Positions 1 through 8,002 of a stretch of 64,000 nt of DNA are shown here, piece by piece. Within the stretch, counting starts at the first letter, position 1, and every line of letters begins with the position of its first letter. The translations under genes were made by a program, and so were the position numbers. The notes beneath the pieces are model-generated. The model did not search any database and was not told the DNA's origin. It saw nothing but the letters and a program-made list of their open reading frames with translations. Source of the stretch: J014 sp964486055 (GTDB lineage: Bacteria; Acidobacteriota; Blastocatellia; Pyrinomonadales; Pyrinomonadaceae); the NCBI GenBank assembly GCA_964486055.1, contig CAZALE010000008.1, positions 1 through 64,000 on the forward strand. The letters run 5' to 3'.

Positions 1-412
1 CAAGGATATGTTTATAAAGAGTAACTCTTCGTTTTGATGGGAAGGCACTCGATGGTGATTCTTCTCAAGCCTTAGTTGCTCGTGAAGGTAGTGACGTTAA
101 GGATTTTAAGACTGTCGGTAATAGGAACGACTTTTTGAGGAGTTTGATGCTCACGATGTGCAATCAATAATTCTTGAGGCTCAATTCCCAGACCAAAGAA
201 AGTTTTTTACGGTGACTACTCCCGGCATTCTGCCGAAAGAAACCAAATATGATATTTGGAATCCGAGTTGGGAAGGACCAGATAAAGAAACGCTAAGAAG
301 CAATGCGATAAAGGACTATTTAGCAGTACCGATAAAACAAGGTGGTAAATATGAGTTAACGCCACCGAAGCCAAAACCGAGACGGGCTGCTCCACAAAGG
401 AGGAAAAATTAG
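1..412 (+). CDS. Frame-disrupted 3' part of a hypothetical gene cut by the window edge
   Basis: No single frame is open from base 1, but protein-like sequence continues through frame changes. Frame 1 reads QGYVYK, frame 3 continues as VTLRFDGKALDGDSS up to NRND, and frame 2 resumes with the HDVQSIILEAQ stretch and runs to the TAG at 410-412. Adding one A at the AAA near 20-23 and one T at the T-run at 132-136 restores one continuous reading. Both defects are single-base losses in homopolymers, so sequencing error at a contig end and true decay are both possible. If the frame is really broken, the intact piece is 158-412 (84 aa) from a GTG with no well-placed ribosome site. The C-terminus is Pro/Lys/Arg rich. 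I do not recognise the family. The stop overlaps the next start (TAGTG), suggesting translational coupling. Confidence 0.55.
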
Positions 413-1008
413 TGAAAACTTTAATTTTTTCAATGGCAGTTCTTTGCTGTCTTATGTTAACGTCATTGGCGGCTGCACAAAAGAAAATGCCATCAAATCG
501 GACTAAAAAAATGACAAGCAACGATGTGCGTATTGTGAAAAGCAAACCCCATGTTTTTATCGGTTATGAACGGGAAGGAAAAATCGAACCGCTTTATGAA
601 GGTGAAAGCGATACGCGAGTTTGGTTGCGATTCTATAATAATTCAAAGTGGATGGTAATGTTTTGCTCAAACCCTGTTCCAAAGGAGTATGGAGAAACGG
701 AGATAACCTATGAAATTGAACGATATAAAGGTTTTGGCGAAACACCGGGAACTAGAAGTTCAGACGCTTGCGGATATCTTTTACTGAAGGCTGGCGAATC
801 AATTGTTTTTAGCGTCCCGCGTGAGCATTTGGCTGAAGGACTGGCGATAAAAGTTAATTTTCTTTATGAGTGGGATATTGACTCGGATGGTTCTATCAGT
901 GATTTAGAGCCAAAACATTATGTTTACTTCTATTCGTCGCAGATCCCGAAAAATAACTCTGGGCAATCGAAGCAAAAAAGGCGTGCGAAACAAAAGAGGC
1001 GTGAGTGA
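412..1008 (+). CDS. Secreted hypothetical protein
   Basis: This is a 198-residue protein with a clear Sec signal peptide: a Lys at position 3, a hydrophobic core of about 17 residues, and a likely signal peptidase I site after SLAAA near residue 22. The mature part is soluble, with many aromatic and charged residues (VWLRFYNN, YEIERYKGFG) that look like a beta-rich fold, and a short acidic DIDSDGSISD stretch. It ends in a very basic Lys/Arg/Gln tail. The start is GTG, preceded by a good AGGAGG site at about 399-403, and it overlaps the stop of the upstream gene by one base. A hairpin terminator begins inside its last codons. I do not recognise a family; an envelope role is inferred only from the signal peptide. 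Confidence 0.75.
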   Translation: MKTLIFSMAVLCCLMLTSLAAAQKKMPSNRTKKMTSNDVRIVKSKPHVFIGYEREGKIEPLYEGESDTRVWLRFYNNSKWMVMFCSNPVPKEYGETEITYEIERYKGFGETPGTRSSDACGYLLLKAGESIVFSVPREHLAEGLAIKVNFLYEWDIDSDGSISDLEPKHYVYFYSSQIPKNNSGQSKQKRRAKQKRRE

Positions 1009-1023
1009 TGCTCACGCTTTTTG
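999..1023 (+). terminator. Rho-independent terminator of the secreted-protein operon
   Basis: A 7-bp perfect stem (GCGTGAG at 999-1005 with CTCACGC at 1011-1017) has a 5-base loop and is followed by TTTTTT. The stem starts inside the last codons of the upstream gene and contains its stop codon in the loop. Confidence 0.8.
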
Positions 1024-1255
1024 CTTTTGATGAATGTCCAGCGTCGTATCTTCTTTAACGATGCGTTGTAGATAAACGATGAATAATGTAGTTTGTGGTG
1101 ATTTTTCAGCAGGGACTAATCAGCAACTGTTTTCGTAAGCTTCATGACTTTATCGTTTCAAGATTTCCTCTCATCTTAAAGAAAATCGAAGAAAATAATC
1201 ATCCCTATTCGATTTTGGCTTTTCTTTTTAATAACAAAACTCTATTCTAAGAGGT

Positions 1256-2638
1256 GTGAATGCTGACCGAGATAATACGTTATTGACTGAAACAGCATCG
1301 GGCATTTCAGAGCTTCATGCGGTGAGAGTGCCGTCGAATGGATATCTTTCAGCTATATTTCTTTTATTGTTTGTTGCTGCGTTTTTGATCTATTTAGAGC
1401 AAGATGCATGGGCGCTTGCAGTTTTTATCCTCGCATTTTTTGTAGTTCCAAGTTTAATATTGATGGATAAGTTTGTATTTGATGGACAGAAGGTTTATAG
1501 AACTGGTATATTCCCGAAACTCTGGGCAAGATTAAATGGGCAGGAGTTAGTTCTCAGACTAGATGAGATCAGGCAAGTAGAAACATTTGCTTTTCGTGCC
1601 ATGAAAAGTGGTGGTACAGTATCCTACAAATATCGCACGGTCATAAGAGGAAATAAACAAGATTTTGTAATTCTCTCATCCAATAGCAAGAGATACAGAA
1701 AATTTTTTAAGGCTTTTATTTCAAACTTGCCCTCAGAGGTGTTAGATTTACGAACTTTAGAATTGAGAGAGTTCTTAAGTGATCCTCGACGTTTAAAGAT
1801 AGAGGCGGAAAGATTAGGCTTACCATCGGATGAGTTTTTAGAGAATACCATTGACGGACTTAAAAGTGCTAATGGGCTTAAAAAATCTGACAAATCTGAT
1901 TTGCAGACATTTGAGATAAATAAAGCTGAGCGGTTAAGGCGGCTTGGAAATCAATTAAAAATTGCCGGGCATCTTTTACAAGCTTTAGAGGCCTTTAGAA
2001 GAAGCTTATTTTTACAGCCTAAAGATCCGAGACTGATTTTCGATTATGCAAGATGTCTCTATTCATTTGCTGATTCTGAACGCAATCAGAGATTGAAGAT
2101 GCGAGCGATAGCAGCTCTCAGGTTAGCCAGCATGCGCTCAAATGGCGACACGGAACTAGTTACATTTATCGCCGAGGCTCATTTTCAATACGGGAATCTA
2201 CGCTACGCGAGAAAGCTCTTTCAGCAGGCTATTGAATCAACCTGCGAAAATTTTCGCGCGGCTTACGGGCTTGCTGAGGTTGCTTTAAGAGAGGGTAAAC
2301 TAAAACAGGTGGTCTATTATTTTTCATTGGCTAGTCGCTTTGCAAAGAGAGAATCCCTTAAGAATTGGGCTGAGAAGGAGGCCACATATTTTCTGAGGTT
2401 AGATACTGACGATGATTATGCCGAAAAAGAGATAAGCCGAATAAATTGGTTCAATCATATGCTTTTAGGAAAAAAGATCGCTTTGAAATCTGCCTTCGTC
2501 GGTTTCTTGATGATATTATTTGGACTCTTTTCAAATGAATCTCTGATGGATTTTGGTTGGACAATTTCCATGTTGAGTCTGCTTTGTTGGCTTGGTTTCA
2601 ACATAAGTAATAGTTTTCTTACTGAGAGAACGCCCTGA
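1256..2638 (+). CDS. TPR-containing membrane protein with PH-like domain
   Basis: The 460-residue protein has two N-terminal membrane segments (about 30-47 and 51-70). A region at about 72-160 of alternating hydrophobic strands resembles bacterial PH-like domains. A helical part at about 215-390 carries TPR-type motifs (RRLGNQLKIAGHLLQALEAF, then LFQQAIESTCENFRAAYGLA). Two more membrane segments close the protein (about 411-425 and 433-454). The start is uncertain: the GTG at 1256 lies only one base after an AAGAGG, and no better in-frame ATG precedes the first membrane helix. The TPR region suggests a scaffolding role at the inner membrane, but the function is unknown. The gene converges on the thioredoxin-like gene 9 bases away. 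The 230 bases upstream hold no other gene. Confidence 0.75.
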   Translation: MNADRDNTLLTETASGISELHAVRVPSNGYLSAIFLLLFVAAFLIYLEQDAWALAVFILAFFVVPSLILMDKFVFDGQKVYRTGIFPKLWARLNGQELVLRLDEIRQVETFAFRAMKSGGTVSYKYRTVIRGNKQDFVILSSNSKRYRKFFKAFISNLPSEVLDLRTLELREFLSDPRRLKIEAERLGLPSDEFLENTIDGLKSANGLKKSDKSDLQTFEINKAERLRRLGNQLKIAGHLLQALEAFRRSLFLQPKDPRLIFDYARCLYSFADSERNQRLKMRAIAALRLASMRSNGDTELVTFIAEAHFQYGNLRYARKLFQQAIESTCENFRAAYGLAEVALREGKLKQVVYYFSLASRFAKRESLKNWAEKEATYFLRLDTDDDYAEKEISRINWFNHMLLGKKIALKSAFVGFLMILFGLFSNESLMDFGWTISMLSLLCWLGFNISNSFLTERTP

Positions 2639-2647
2639 GAGTTATGT

Positions 2648-3304
2648 TCATGGCTTTTTTGAGTCGATTTTATTTGGATCGCAAACTTCGATCTGAGTTG
2701 TCTTACCCTTTTTATCGATTGAAACATTCTGCGATGAAAGCTTTTGACGGATGAAGTTCTCAACCTCTTCCTCGATCAACTCTCCGTTTACTACGTAGGT
2801 TTTTCGAACCAATATTTCACTTTCAGGCTCGATTTTAGAGGGTTCTATGAAGATATTCCATGGAGAGCCCCAGTTCCTTGTGTCGCCGGCTTGCTTACGG
2901 TATTCGTAATGCTTGGTCTTTTGCTTAGCTTCTCTAGAATCTGACTCGTAGACTACAGGGAAAGAAATTTTCATCTCGTTTATGTTTTTTCGCATTGCAT
3001 CTACTGAGTCGTATTCTCCGACAGCGATTACATCAAATCCACTGGCTTTATACTTTTCGTAGAGACGTTGAGTAATAGGAGCTTGGTGCTTCCAATTCGG
3101 ACACCACGGGGCGAAATAGACAATGAGAACAAGTTTCTTATTTCGGATGAAATCGCTCAAACGTATTTCCTTACCGTCGAAGATAGATTTAAAAGTCCAA
3201 TCTTTATAATTGACTTGTTTTTCCTGAATCGGTGCTTTCTCGTTTTGTGCAAATACGGGTGATATGATCGACAAGAAAACCAAGATAAATCTTATTAACC
3301 TCAT
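2648..3304 (-). CDS. TlpA/AhpC-like thioredoxin-fold protein, exported, CxxW active site
   Basis: The 218-residue protein has a signal peptide (residues 1-19, cut before QNEK) and a thioredoxin-like fold of the redoxin/TlpA type. Typical elements are the LSDFIRNKKLVLIVYFAPWCPNW region and the strand FDVIAVGE. At the active site the first Cys (C68) is present but the second is Trp (C68-P-N-W71), so it cannot form the usual CxxC disulfide. A peroxiredoxin-like one-Cys mechanism, a binding role, or a partner cysteine elsewhere (a Cys lies near the C-terminus, VCDPNK) are possible. The start ATG follows a GGAGGTAATCT-type ribosome site. It lies downstream of the lytic transglycosylase gene on the same strand, 56 bases away, and may be cotranscribed with it. 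Confidence 0.8.
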   Translation of the reverse strand: MRLIRFILVFLSIISPVFAQNEKAPIQEKQVNYKDWTFKSIFDGKEIRLSDFIRNKKLVLIVYFAPWCPNWKHQAPITQRLYEKYKASGFDVIAVGEYDSVDAMRKNINEMKISFPVVYESDSREAKQKTKHYEYRKQAGDTRNWGSPWNIFIEPSKIEPESEILVRKTYVVNGELIEEEVENFIRQKLSSQNVSIDKKGKTTQIEVCDPNKIDSKKP

Positions 3305-3360
3305 AGATTACCTCCTTCAATGAGCATTATAACTTTTATGATGGAATGCAGGGAAGACTC

Positions 3361-5628
3361 CTAGTTCGTAGAGGCCACCATTTCGTCATTCGTTTTTATT
3401 TCCACAATTCTTTCACGAGTCATCTTTGAACCGATATTTGGGCGAAAATTTCCATTTTCATCATATAATCGCCTATATTGAGCCGTATTTCTGATTACTC
3501 CTTGCACATAACCGCGTGTTTCATTAAAGGGGATTGCTTCGACGAATTCGTCTAGCTCTAAAGGCAAAGTATTTCGCCATTGGGCTACTCTTGCTGGTCC
3601 TGCGTTGTATGCGGCAGCAGCATACTCGATTCTTCCAAATCTATCTAGCATGTTTTTCAGATAGGCTGTTCCTAAGCAAATATTGAGCTCAGGCTGATAT
3701 AAGGTTTCCTCGTTTATCTGTGAGTTTATTGCACACTTAGCAGATAAAGTTTGTGCTGTAGGAATCAAAAGTTGCATTAATCCATAGGCATTTGCTGGAG
3801 ATTTAGCGCGTGGGTTGAATACGGATTCTTGTCTAATTAATCCGGCTACTTGATATGGATCCAGATTTCGCTGCTGTGACCAAAATTTTATTTTGTCCCA
3901 GTGCTCGAGTGGGTAGAATATTGACCATTCTTCTCGCCCCATCTCTTCAGGGAACATCTGCGGATAATCTGGGTAACTGTTTGCCAAGGCTAAAAGCGCT
4001 CCTACATAATCTCCTTTCAAACGAAGAATCCTTGCGATTGAAAGATTTAGTTTCGGGCTTTTTGGAGCTGATTTACTAGCTTCCTGGAATTCGTCTGATG
4101 CCCAACTGAACAAACCAATAGTTGCTAATTCCTCAGCACGTTTAATTAGTTTTTCCTCTTTTGCAGTTATGGTTTCGGCAAATACACTTACGGTCTTCAG
4201 ATTTTCTATTGCTTTTGTCAGCGTGGGGTTCGATGGTACTACTTTATCTGTGCACTTTCCCGATTTTCTAAGTTTATCCAATCGTTGAGCTGCTAGGTAT
4301 CCATACCAATTGGCATGATACCGATATATCAATGCTTCGTAGAGCATGCATGCATTATCGAAATTACCGATTTGTTCAGCGTCACGCGCAGCCCAATATC
4401 CGGCGCGGCCTCGGTAAGAGCTGTCTCTATCTGCATATTTAGCGAGGTGTTCGATCAGCATTTTGGAAGAGACATTATAATTTTTCGATTCATGCTCGAG
4501 CCACGCCAGTTCAAATTGAGCTTTAGCGACCTCAATGTCATCAGAAAAATTTCTTACCGCCAGCTGGAAATAGTAACGTTGCTCAGATTTATTTTTAGCG
4601 TCTCGGGCTTTGAATCCAAGTTCTACTAGTCCTCTAAGTGTGAGTTTACTTTTTGGGAATTCCTTCAACATTTGTTCTACAAAACTCCTGGCTTCAGCCC
4701 ACTGGCGATCTGAGGCAAATGAAATCGAGAGAATGTAATAAGCTTTTTCCTTATGTGCGGATGGAATCGAATTCAGAAAAACTCTGGCTTCGGCAAGCCT
4801 CTTAAGTTTGACTAAAGCCTCAAGTTTTTTCAGTTTTGCCTTGGGTGGGAGTTCGCCAAAGGCAGATGCTTGATCGTAGGCCGATATTGCTTCGACGAAT
4901 TTTTTAGATTCAAATAACTTATCGGCTTTTGTTATCGCCTCTTCTTGATTCTTTGGAAGTGCTAGAGCGCTTGAGTTGAGACGGGACTCAGCTTCTTGAG
5001 CTTCTGTGCTACCAGCTGCGTATATCGTGGCCAATCTGTAGAGCTCTAAGGCGGTATTTTTATCACCTTGGAGCTCATGACTTTGAGCGGCTAAGAGAAG
5101 GGCTTTAGGATGTTTTTGTTCAATTAAGTCTTGAATTATTGATATTGCAAGCTGGGGATTATTAGTTTGTATTGCTGCTTCAGAGGCAATCAGTTTAGAT
5201 TCCTCTGCTCTTGGAGATTCAGGATAATTTTTGATCAAGACTTCCAGAGTTGATATTGCCTCGTTTAAGCGACCAGCTTGCTTGAGAGCTTTTCCTCTCA
5301 ACCATAGGCGATAATCCTCTAAATCCGTTTTTTGCAGGATATTTTTTGTGTTGAGGATATCTGCAGCCAAAGTTGGGTTACCGTTTTCAAGGAGTATGTA
5401 AGAGCGTAGTAATGTTGCGAGAGCGCCTATTTTTGTGTTTGCAGATTCTCTTTCTACTTTAATCACGATATCCTCAGGTGGCAGTTTGCCTTGTGCCATC
5501 ATTTCGCGTATTTTTTGGAGATCAGACTCGCCAGTACGCGTTGTTGAATTTCTTTGACAAAAAACACAGGATGGAGTGAATGAAAATAATACAACGCAAC
5601 TTAGTAACAAGACGCTCCTTTTCAGCAT
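3361..5628 (-). CDS. slt: Soluble lytic murein transglycosylase (Slt70-like) with TPR region
   Basis: This 755-residue exported protein has a signal peptide (about 1-24), a long alpha-helical superhelix of TPR-like repeats (about 60-480, e.g. AGRLNEAISTLEVLIKNYP) and a C-terminal SLT catalytic domain (about 590-715). The SLT core shows the catalytic Glu in RQES (E601), then NAYGLMQL, LGTAYLKNMLDRFG and AAYNAGPARVAQW. All are signature motifs of family 1 lytic transglycosylases, which cleave the MurNAc-GlcNAc bond in peptidoglycan with 1,6-anhydro formation in the periplasm. The order and size match the Slt70 group. A Cys near residue 21 (FTPSC) is a poor lipobox, so a soluble periplasmic protein is more likely. 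It is followed by the TlpA-like gene on the same strand. Confidence 0.9.
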   Translation of the reverse strand: MLKRSVLLLSCVVLFSFTPSCVFCQRNSTTRTGESDLQKIREMMAQGKLPPEDIVIKVERESANTKIGALATLLRSYILLENGNPTLAADILNTKNILQKTDLEDYRLWLRGKALKQAGRLNEAISTLEVLIKNYPESPRAEESKLIASEAAIQTNNPQLAISIIQDLIEQKHPKALLLAAQSHELQGDKNTALELYRLATIYAAGSTEAQEAESRLNSSALALPKNQEEAITKADKLFESKKFVEAISAYDQASAFGELPPKAKLKKLEALVKLKRLAEARVFLNSIPSAHKEKAYYILSISFASDRQWAEARSFVEQMLKEFPKSKLTLRGLVELGFKARDAKNKSEQRYYFQLAVRNFSDDIEVAKAQFELAWLEHESKNYNVSSKMLIEHLAKYADRDSSYRGRAGYWAARDAEQIGNFDNACMLYEALIYRYHANWYGYLAAQRLDKLRKSGKCTDKVVPSNPTLTKAIENLKTVSVFAETITAKEEKLIKRAEELATIGLFSWASDEFQEASKSAPKSPKLNLSIARILRLKGDYVGALLALANSYPDYPQMFPEEMGREEWSIFYPLEHWDKIKFWSQQRNLDPYQVAGLIRQESVFNPRAKSPANAYGLMQLLIPTAQTLSAKCAINSQINEETLYQPELNICLGTAYLKNMLDRFGRIEYAAAAYNAGPARVAQWRNTLPLELDEFVEAIPFNETRGYVQGVIRNTAQYRRLYDENGNFRPNIGSKMTRERIVEIKTNDEMVASTN

Positions 5629-5667
5629 ATGGGTTTGATTATTCGGATAAATACACGGGATGTCTCG

Positions 5668-6108
5668 TTACTTTTGGCGAGAGAAACTGGTGTTTCTTCT
5701 GGCTAATTCCATCAATTCTTCAGGCATCCACTTTGAAAGATTTTTGGTCAATACTTCCTCGATGCCTTTTTGGCGATTTCTCCACTCTTTGCGTGGATCA
5801 TCTTCTCGGCCGGACTGTTTTGGGTAATTTTCAAGCTGGTCCAGTATTATTACTATGCCATGTGCTATCTCATTCCAATCCCGGTTTTGTATGCCTCTGA
5901 GAATTATGGGTAGCCCCGCCGTCCAATCTTCCTCGGGTGCTATATTATCGTATTCTGGAATGGCCAATTTTGTCGGTGATGGAAATTCGCACGAAGAAAA
6001 TTCTCTTACAATCTGCTGCTTTATTTCTTCATAAGATGCATTAGGATTTGCTTTTCTGATTTCCAAAGCTCTCCGAAAGATTTCAGAAACGGTTGGTCGA
6101 TTACTCAT
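5668..6108 (-). CDS. Hypothetical protein
   Basis: A 146-residue soluble, mostly helical protein without signal peptide or membrane segment. I prefer the ATG at 6108 (MSNRPTVSEIF) because AAGGAAAGGA sits at the right distance upstream. An in-frame GTG at 6135 would add nine residues but has no ribosome site. The N-terminus (VSEIFRRALEIRKANPNASYEEIKQQI) reads like a helical bundle. Two Cys-poor acidic regions follow (NIAPEEDWTAG, SGREDDPRKEW). I do not recognise the family. It lies 39 bases upstream of the lytic transglycosylase gene on the same strand and may share its transcript. Confidence 0.65.
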   Translation of the reverse strand: MSNRPTVSEIFRRALEIRKANPNASYEEIKQQIVREFSSCEFPSPTKLAIPEYDNIAPEEDWTAGLPIILRGIQNRDWNEIAHGIVIILDQLENYPKQSGREDDPRKEWRNRQKGIEEVLTKNLSKWMPEELMELARRNTSFSRQK

Positions 6109-6206
6109 AGTGTCCTTTCCTTCAACCTGTATCACGAAATTTAAAGGTTATCACATTCTCGTGCTGTTCAGCAAAGAGTTTTTGTTTTCATTTTGCAAGC
6201 CAACTA

Positions 6207-6737
6207 ATGGACACTTTCGATTTAAGGGCTTTATACTTTAATTCTATGCGGGATTTTCTCTATAGATTGCATTTAATACTTGGTTTAGTGGTCTCCGTAC
6301 CAATTTTAGCTTGGTCTGTAAGTGGTTTAGTTTATCTTCTACCTGATCGGGTGGATGGCAGTACAGTGCAAAAAATAGACGCTTCGCGAGTTGGCATCTC
6401 GCCATCTGATGCTATTTTAAGAGCTAACCAGCTTGCGGGAATGGAATTGCCGATAACAGCACTGACGTTGCTCATGAAAGACGGACAGCTGTATTATCAA
6501 GCCATTGGCGGATTAGGGGCTGACTCAGTGTTCATAAATGCGCAAACAGGTGAGGCTGAGTTCTCTAAGCCACCGTCGTTGAAAAAGCGATTCTTTCGTG
6601 AGGCTCATTTTTATTTCTTTGCCGGCCCTTTGCAGGTTCCGTTGCTAATTATCTTTTCACTTTTAGCTACAGTAATGACATTAAGCGGTATTTACCTGAA
6701 CATAAATTATTGGCTCAGAAGAATTAAAAAGCGATGA
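6207..6737 (+). CDS. PepSY-associated transmembrane protein (small)
   Basis: The 176-residue protein begins with an N-terminal membrane helix (RLHLILGLVVSVPILAWSVSGLVYLL), followed by a periplasmic PepSY-like segment (PSDAILRANQLAG, LYYQAIGG, VFINAQTGE). It ends with a second helix (VPLLIIFSLLATVMTLSGIYLNINYW) and a basic tail. Members of the PepSY_TM family are often linked to siderophore or iron reduction, but this one is short, like a half-length version, and has no receptor next to it. The start is uncertain: ATG at 6207 or at 6246 (MRDFLYRLH), neither with a strong ribosome site. The helix begins soon after the second ATG, which is therefore quite possible. It is divergent from the upstream hypothetical gene. 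Confidence 0.7.
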   Translation: MDTFDLRALYFNSMRDFLYRLHLILGLVVSVPILAWSVSGLVYLLPDRVDGSTVQKIDASRVGISPSDAILRANQLAGMELPITALTLLMKDGQLYYQAIGGLGADSVFINAQTGEAEFSKPPSLKKRFFREAHFYFFAGPLQVPLLIIFSLLATVMTLSGIYLNINYWLRRIKKR

Positions 6738-6901
6738 GCTTGGCAGAAATCAGACTTGATTTTGAGCTAAGCTTGGTTCGAATTGAGTTCTTATTGAGAA
6801 GACTGTAGGGATTGAGTGTTTTTCCTGAGATCAAGCAGCGGCTCCAAATGCGCTTTGCTAATCTGTTATTTTAATGCAATAGTCGCAGCTTCGTTCATCT
6901 A

Positions 6902-8002
6902 TCATTCATTTGCCATGGTTTCGACTGGATCTATTTTTGAGGCTTTCCATGCCGGATAAAATGCTCCCAGCAGACTCCCAAGCAGAGATATCAGGATAGC
7001 TATTAAAATCCACTGAGTGGTGAATTCTACCGCAAGTTCCAGGTATTTTCGAATAAAGACTGCTGAAATAATCGATAGAAAGAACCCTATTATTACACCG
7101 ATCGCTCCTATCAGTAGTGCCTCACTCTCAATCACGGAGATTATAAAGCTCTTTGAGGCCCCTAGTGATTTCAGGATGCCTATTTCTCGCCGTCTTTCTA
7201 TTATCGTTGTATACATGGAGAGTAGTACAAAAATAGCAGAGACGAAGGCTCCAAGGCCAATCAGAACCCGCAGAAATTTATTCAATCCCGGTACTCTATC
7301 TTGCGCGTCTATTATCAAGTCCCTGGTTAGATTAATTTTGTTTCCCGGTAAGGCTTGGTTTATGCGATTGGCTACTTGCTCCGGATCCTCGCCGTCTTTG
7401 ACCTTTACTAAAATGTAAGTACACTTATTCGGAGATTCGATAGCTTCTTGCATGGCAGAAAGCGACATTTTTATTCTAGCCCCGGATGGCGGGCTGAACA
7501 CTCCAACAATTTTGTAAGGTTTTTCGCCAAATAGATTTATGGTGTCTCCAATTTTGTGATTTTCTGCGTGCATTTGTCGTTCATCGATGATTACCTCATC
7601 ATTGGCAACCGGTGGTCGTCCCTGTATTATTCTCATTTGATTCATCGATGCAAAGGGTTCCCAATCTACACCATCAAGTTGCTGAAATCCCCATCTGCCT
7701 TTCGGATTTGGGGACACGTAACGAATAACTGGAACCGCAGATTTTACTCCCTCGATTTTCATCAATCTTTCGACATAACTGGTCGAGAGCGATGGGCTAG
7801 CGCTCGTAAGTTCCATTGCCCCTGGTCGGGTAAAGACTATTTCTGCTTTCCAATTTGCGGCTCGCCTAGCCATATCGTTGCTGATGCCTATAGCTAAGCC
7901 AGAAAATAAAAGAACTAAAGTAACACCGATTGCAACACCGATGATGCTTATTGTTGTTCTGAAAGGACGAACTTTTAGATTAGCTAAAACCAAATCAAGC
8001 AT
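6902..8002 (-). CDS. MacB/FtsX-type ABC transporter permease
   Basis: The 366-residue protein has the layout of MacB-type permeases: one N-terminal membrane helix (about 17-38, RTTISIIGVAIGVTLVLLF), a large periplasmic domain (about 40-240), and three C-terminal helices in an FtsX domain. The FtsX signature RRREIGILKSLGASKSFI is visible between helices 2 and 3, and the end reads PAWKASKIDPVETM, typical of the family. Such permeases work with a LolD/MacB-type ATPase in lipoprotein, peptide or envelope-stress transport. No ATPase gene lies next to it, so the partner must be elsewhere. Its first 19 bases overlap the end of the glycosyltransferase gene, so the two are probably cotranscribed. Confidence 0.85.
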   Translation of the reverse strand: MLDLVLANLKVRPFRTTISIIGVAIGVTLVLLFSGLAIGISNDMARRAANWKAEIVFTRPGAMELTSASPSLSTSYVERLMKIEGVKSAVPVIRYVSPNPKGRWGFQQLDGVDWEPFASMNQMRIIQGRPPVANDEVIIDERQMHAENHKIGDTINLFGEKPYKIVGVFSPPSGARIKMSLSAMQEAIESPNKCTYILVKVKDGEDPEQVANRINQALPGNKINLTRDLIIDAQDRVPGLNKFLRVLIGLGAFVSAIFVLLSMYTTIIERRREIGILKSLGASKSFIISVIESEALLIGAIGVIIGFFLSIISAVFIRKYLELAVEFTTQWILIAILISLLGSLLGAFYPAWKASKIDPVETMANE

